From Bacteroidales bacterium (GTDB lineage Bacteria > Bacteroidota > Bacteroidia > Bacteroidales > UBA932), in NCBI GenBank assembly GCA_029010575.1, contig JAQXKS010000008.1, positions 1 through 34,110 on the forward strand: a DNA stretch of 34,110 nt, written 5' to 3'. This document shows, in pieces, positions 33,717 through 34,110 of this stretch. Numbering within the stretch: position 1 is the stretch's first letter; every line of letters begins with the position of its first letter. The position numbers and the translations under genes are program-made. The notes beneath the pieces were generated by a model. It did no database searches. It saw nothing but the letters and a program-made list of their open reading frames with translations, and was not told the DNA's origin.

Positions 33717-34110
33717 CTATTTGCTATTTTTGCGAAGTTCGTAGGCCTTGAGAGTATTCTTCATAAGAGAAATTATGGTCATAGGACCTACACCTCCCGG
33801 AACAGGGGTTATATACGAAGACTTGGGTGCTACCGAATCAAATTCCACATCTCCTACGATTCTGTATCCCTTTTCGTTATCGGCGGGAACACGTGTAATT
33901 CCTACATCGACAATCACTGCTCCATCCTTGACCATGTCCCCTTTGAGAAATTCAGGAATACCAATTGCAGCAATTATTATGTCTGCATCACGGGTATATT
34001 TCTCAATATCCTTTGTCCTGCTATGACAGATGGTCACTGTGCAGTCGCCATATTTTGACTTCTGAGAAAGGAGATTGGCAACCGGACGGCCGACAATATT
34101 GCTTCGTCCC
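33717..34110 (-). CDS. folD: FolD: methylenetetrahydrofolate dehydrogenase / cyclohydrolase, C-terminal part
   Basis: Bifunctional enzyme of the one-carbon folate pathway in the cytoplasm. Only the NADP-binding C-terminal half is in the window. It shows [14 protein letters not shown] (the Rossmann motif, upstream of the first ATG), [27 protein letters not shown] and the signature [12 protein letters not shown]. The frame stays open to the right edge, so the gene is cut by the window and not damaged. Confidence 0.96.
   Translation of the reverse strand, partial: GRSNIVGRPVANLLSQKSKYGDCTVTICHSRTKDIEKYTRDADIIIAAIGIPEFLKGDMVKDGAVIVDVGITRVPADNEKGYRIVGDVEFDSVAPKSSYITPVPGGVGPMTIISLMKNTLKAYELRKNSK

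Overview
The window looks like a Bacteroidales (Bacteroidota) chromosome of moderate, slightly AT-rich composition. Supporting signs are the core gene order nusB-yajC-ybbR-coaE-DUF5606, a DUF3276 (Bacteroidota PUR family) and DUF3467 pair, glutaminyl-tRNA synthetase, and repeated use of the Bacteroidota -7 promoter box TAnnTTTG (TATATTTG and variants) just upstream of genes. I cannot name the genus.

Region 1, about 1-6480, is accessory. From left to right it holds the 5' end of a group II intron (minus strand, running off the left edge), lodged directly behind a terminator hairpin. Next is a tightly packed three-gene operon of unknown function (2546 to 194, minus), then a very long nested inverted repeat (2557-2682). 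After that come the remains of a mobilizable element: a frameshifted, N-terminally deleted MobV-type relaxase, a primase/helicase cut short at the junction with it, a RhuM-like regulator and a tyrosine integrase at the right end. The integrase and RhuM-like genes look intact; the transfer module is broken.

Region 2, about 6479-20220, is conserved chromosome. A ten-gene run on the minus strand goes nusB, yajC, ybbR-like, coaE, DUF5606, rimO, a lipoprotein, yicC, glnS and a putative outer-membrane protein. Divergent from nusB are DUF3276, DUF3467, a Rossmann/DUF2520 protein and a gene fusing a KdsC-like HAD phosphatase to a Maf nucleotide pyrophosphatase. A short RecQ helicase converges on it.

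Region 3, about 20230-24520, begins with pckA. Its terminator hairpin has been split in the loop by a complete 1443-bp IS3-family (IS150-type) element with recognisable ends and a 3-bp target duplication. About 1.1 kb without a convincing gene follows. It is unusually rich in structure: a cloverleaf-like element closed by a 15-bp perfect helix, two intrinsic-terminator-like hairpins, a 12-bp tandem repeat, and a duplicated 55-bp dyad element.

Region 4, about 24520-34110, holds a ClpB disaggregase that lacks the N-terminal domain, a secreted C1-family aminopeptidase followed by phosphatidylserine synthase, a convergent phosphoglucomutase, a ZIP metal transporter, tRNA-Lys(CUU) with its own promoter and terminator, and a folD / TlpA-like / HAD / DUF4369-thioredoxin operon whose first gene runs off the right edge.

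The most promising unexplained items are the unknown cargo operon with its structured leader, and the cloverleaf element with the repeats between the insertion sequence and clpB.
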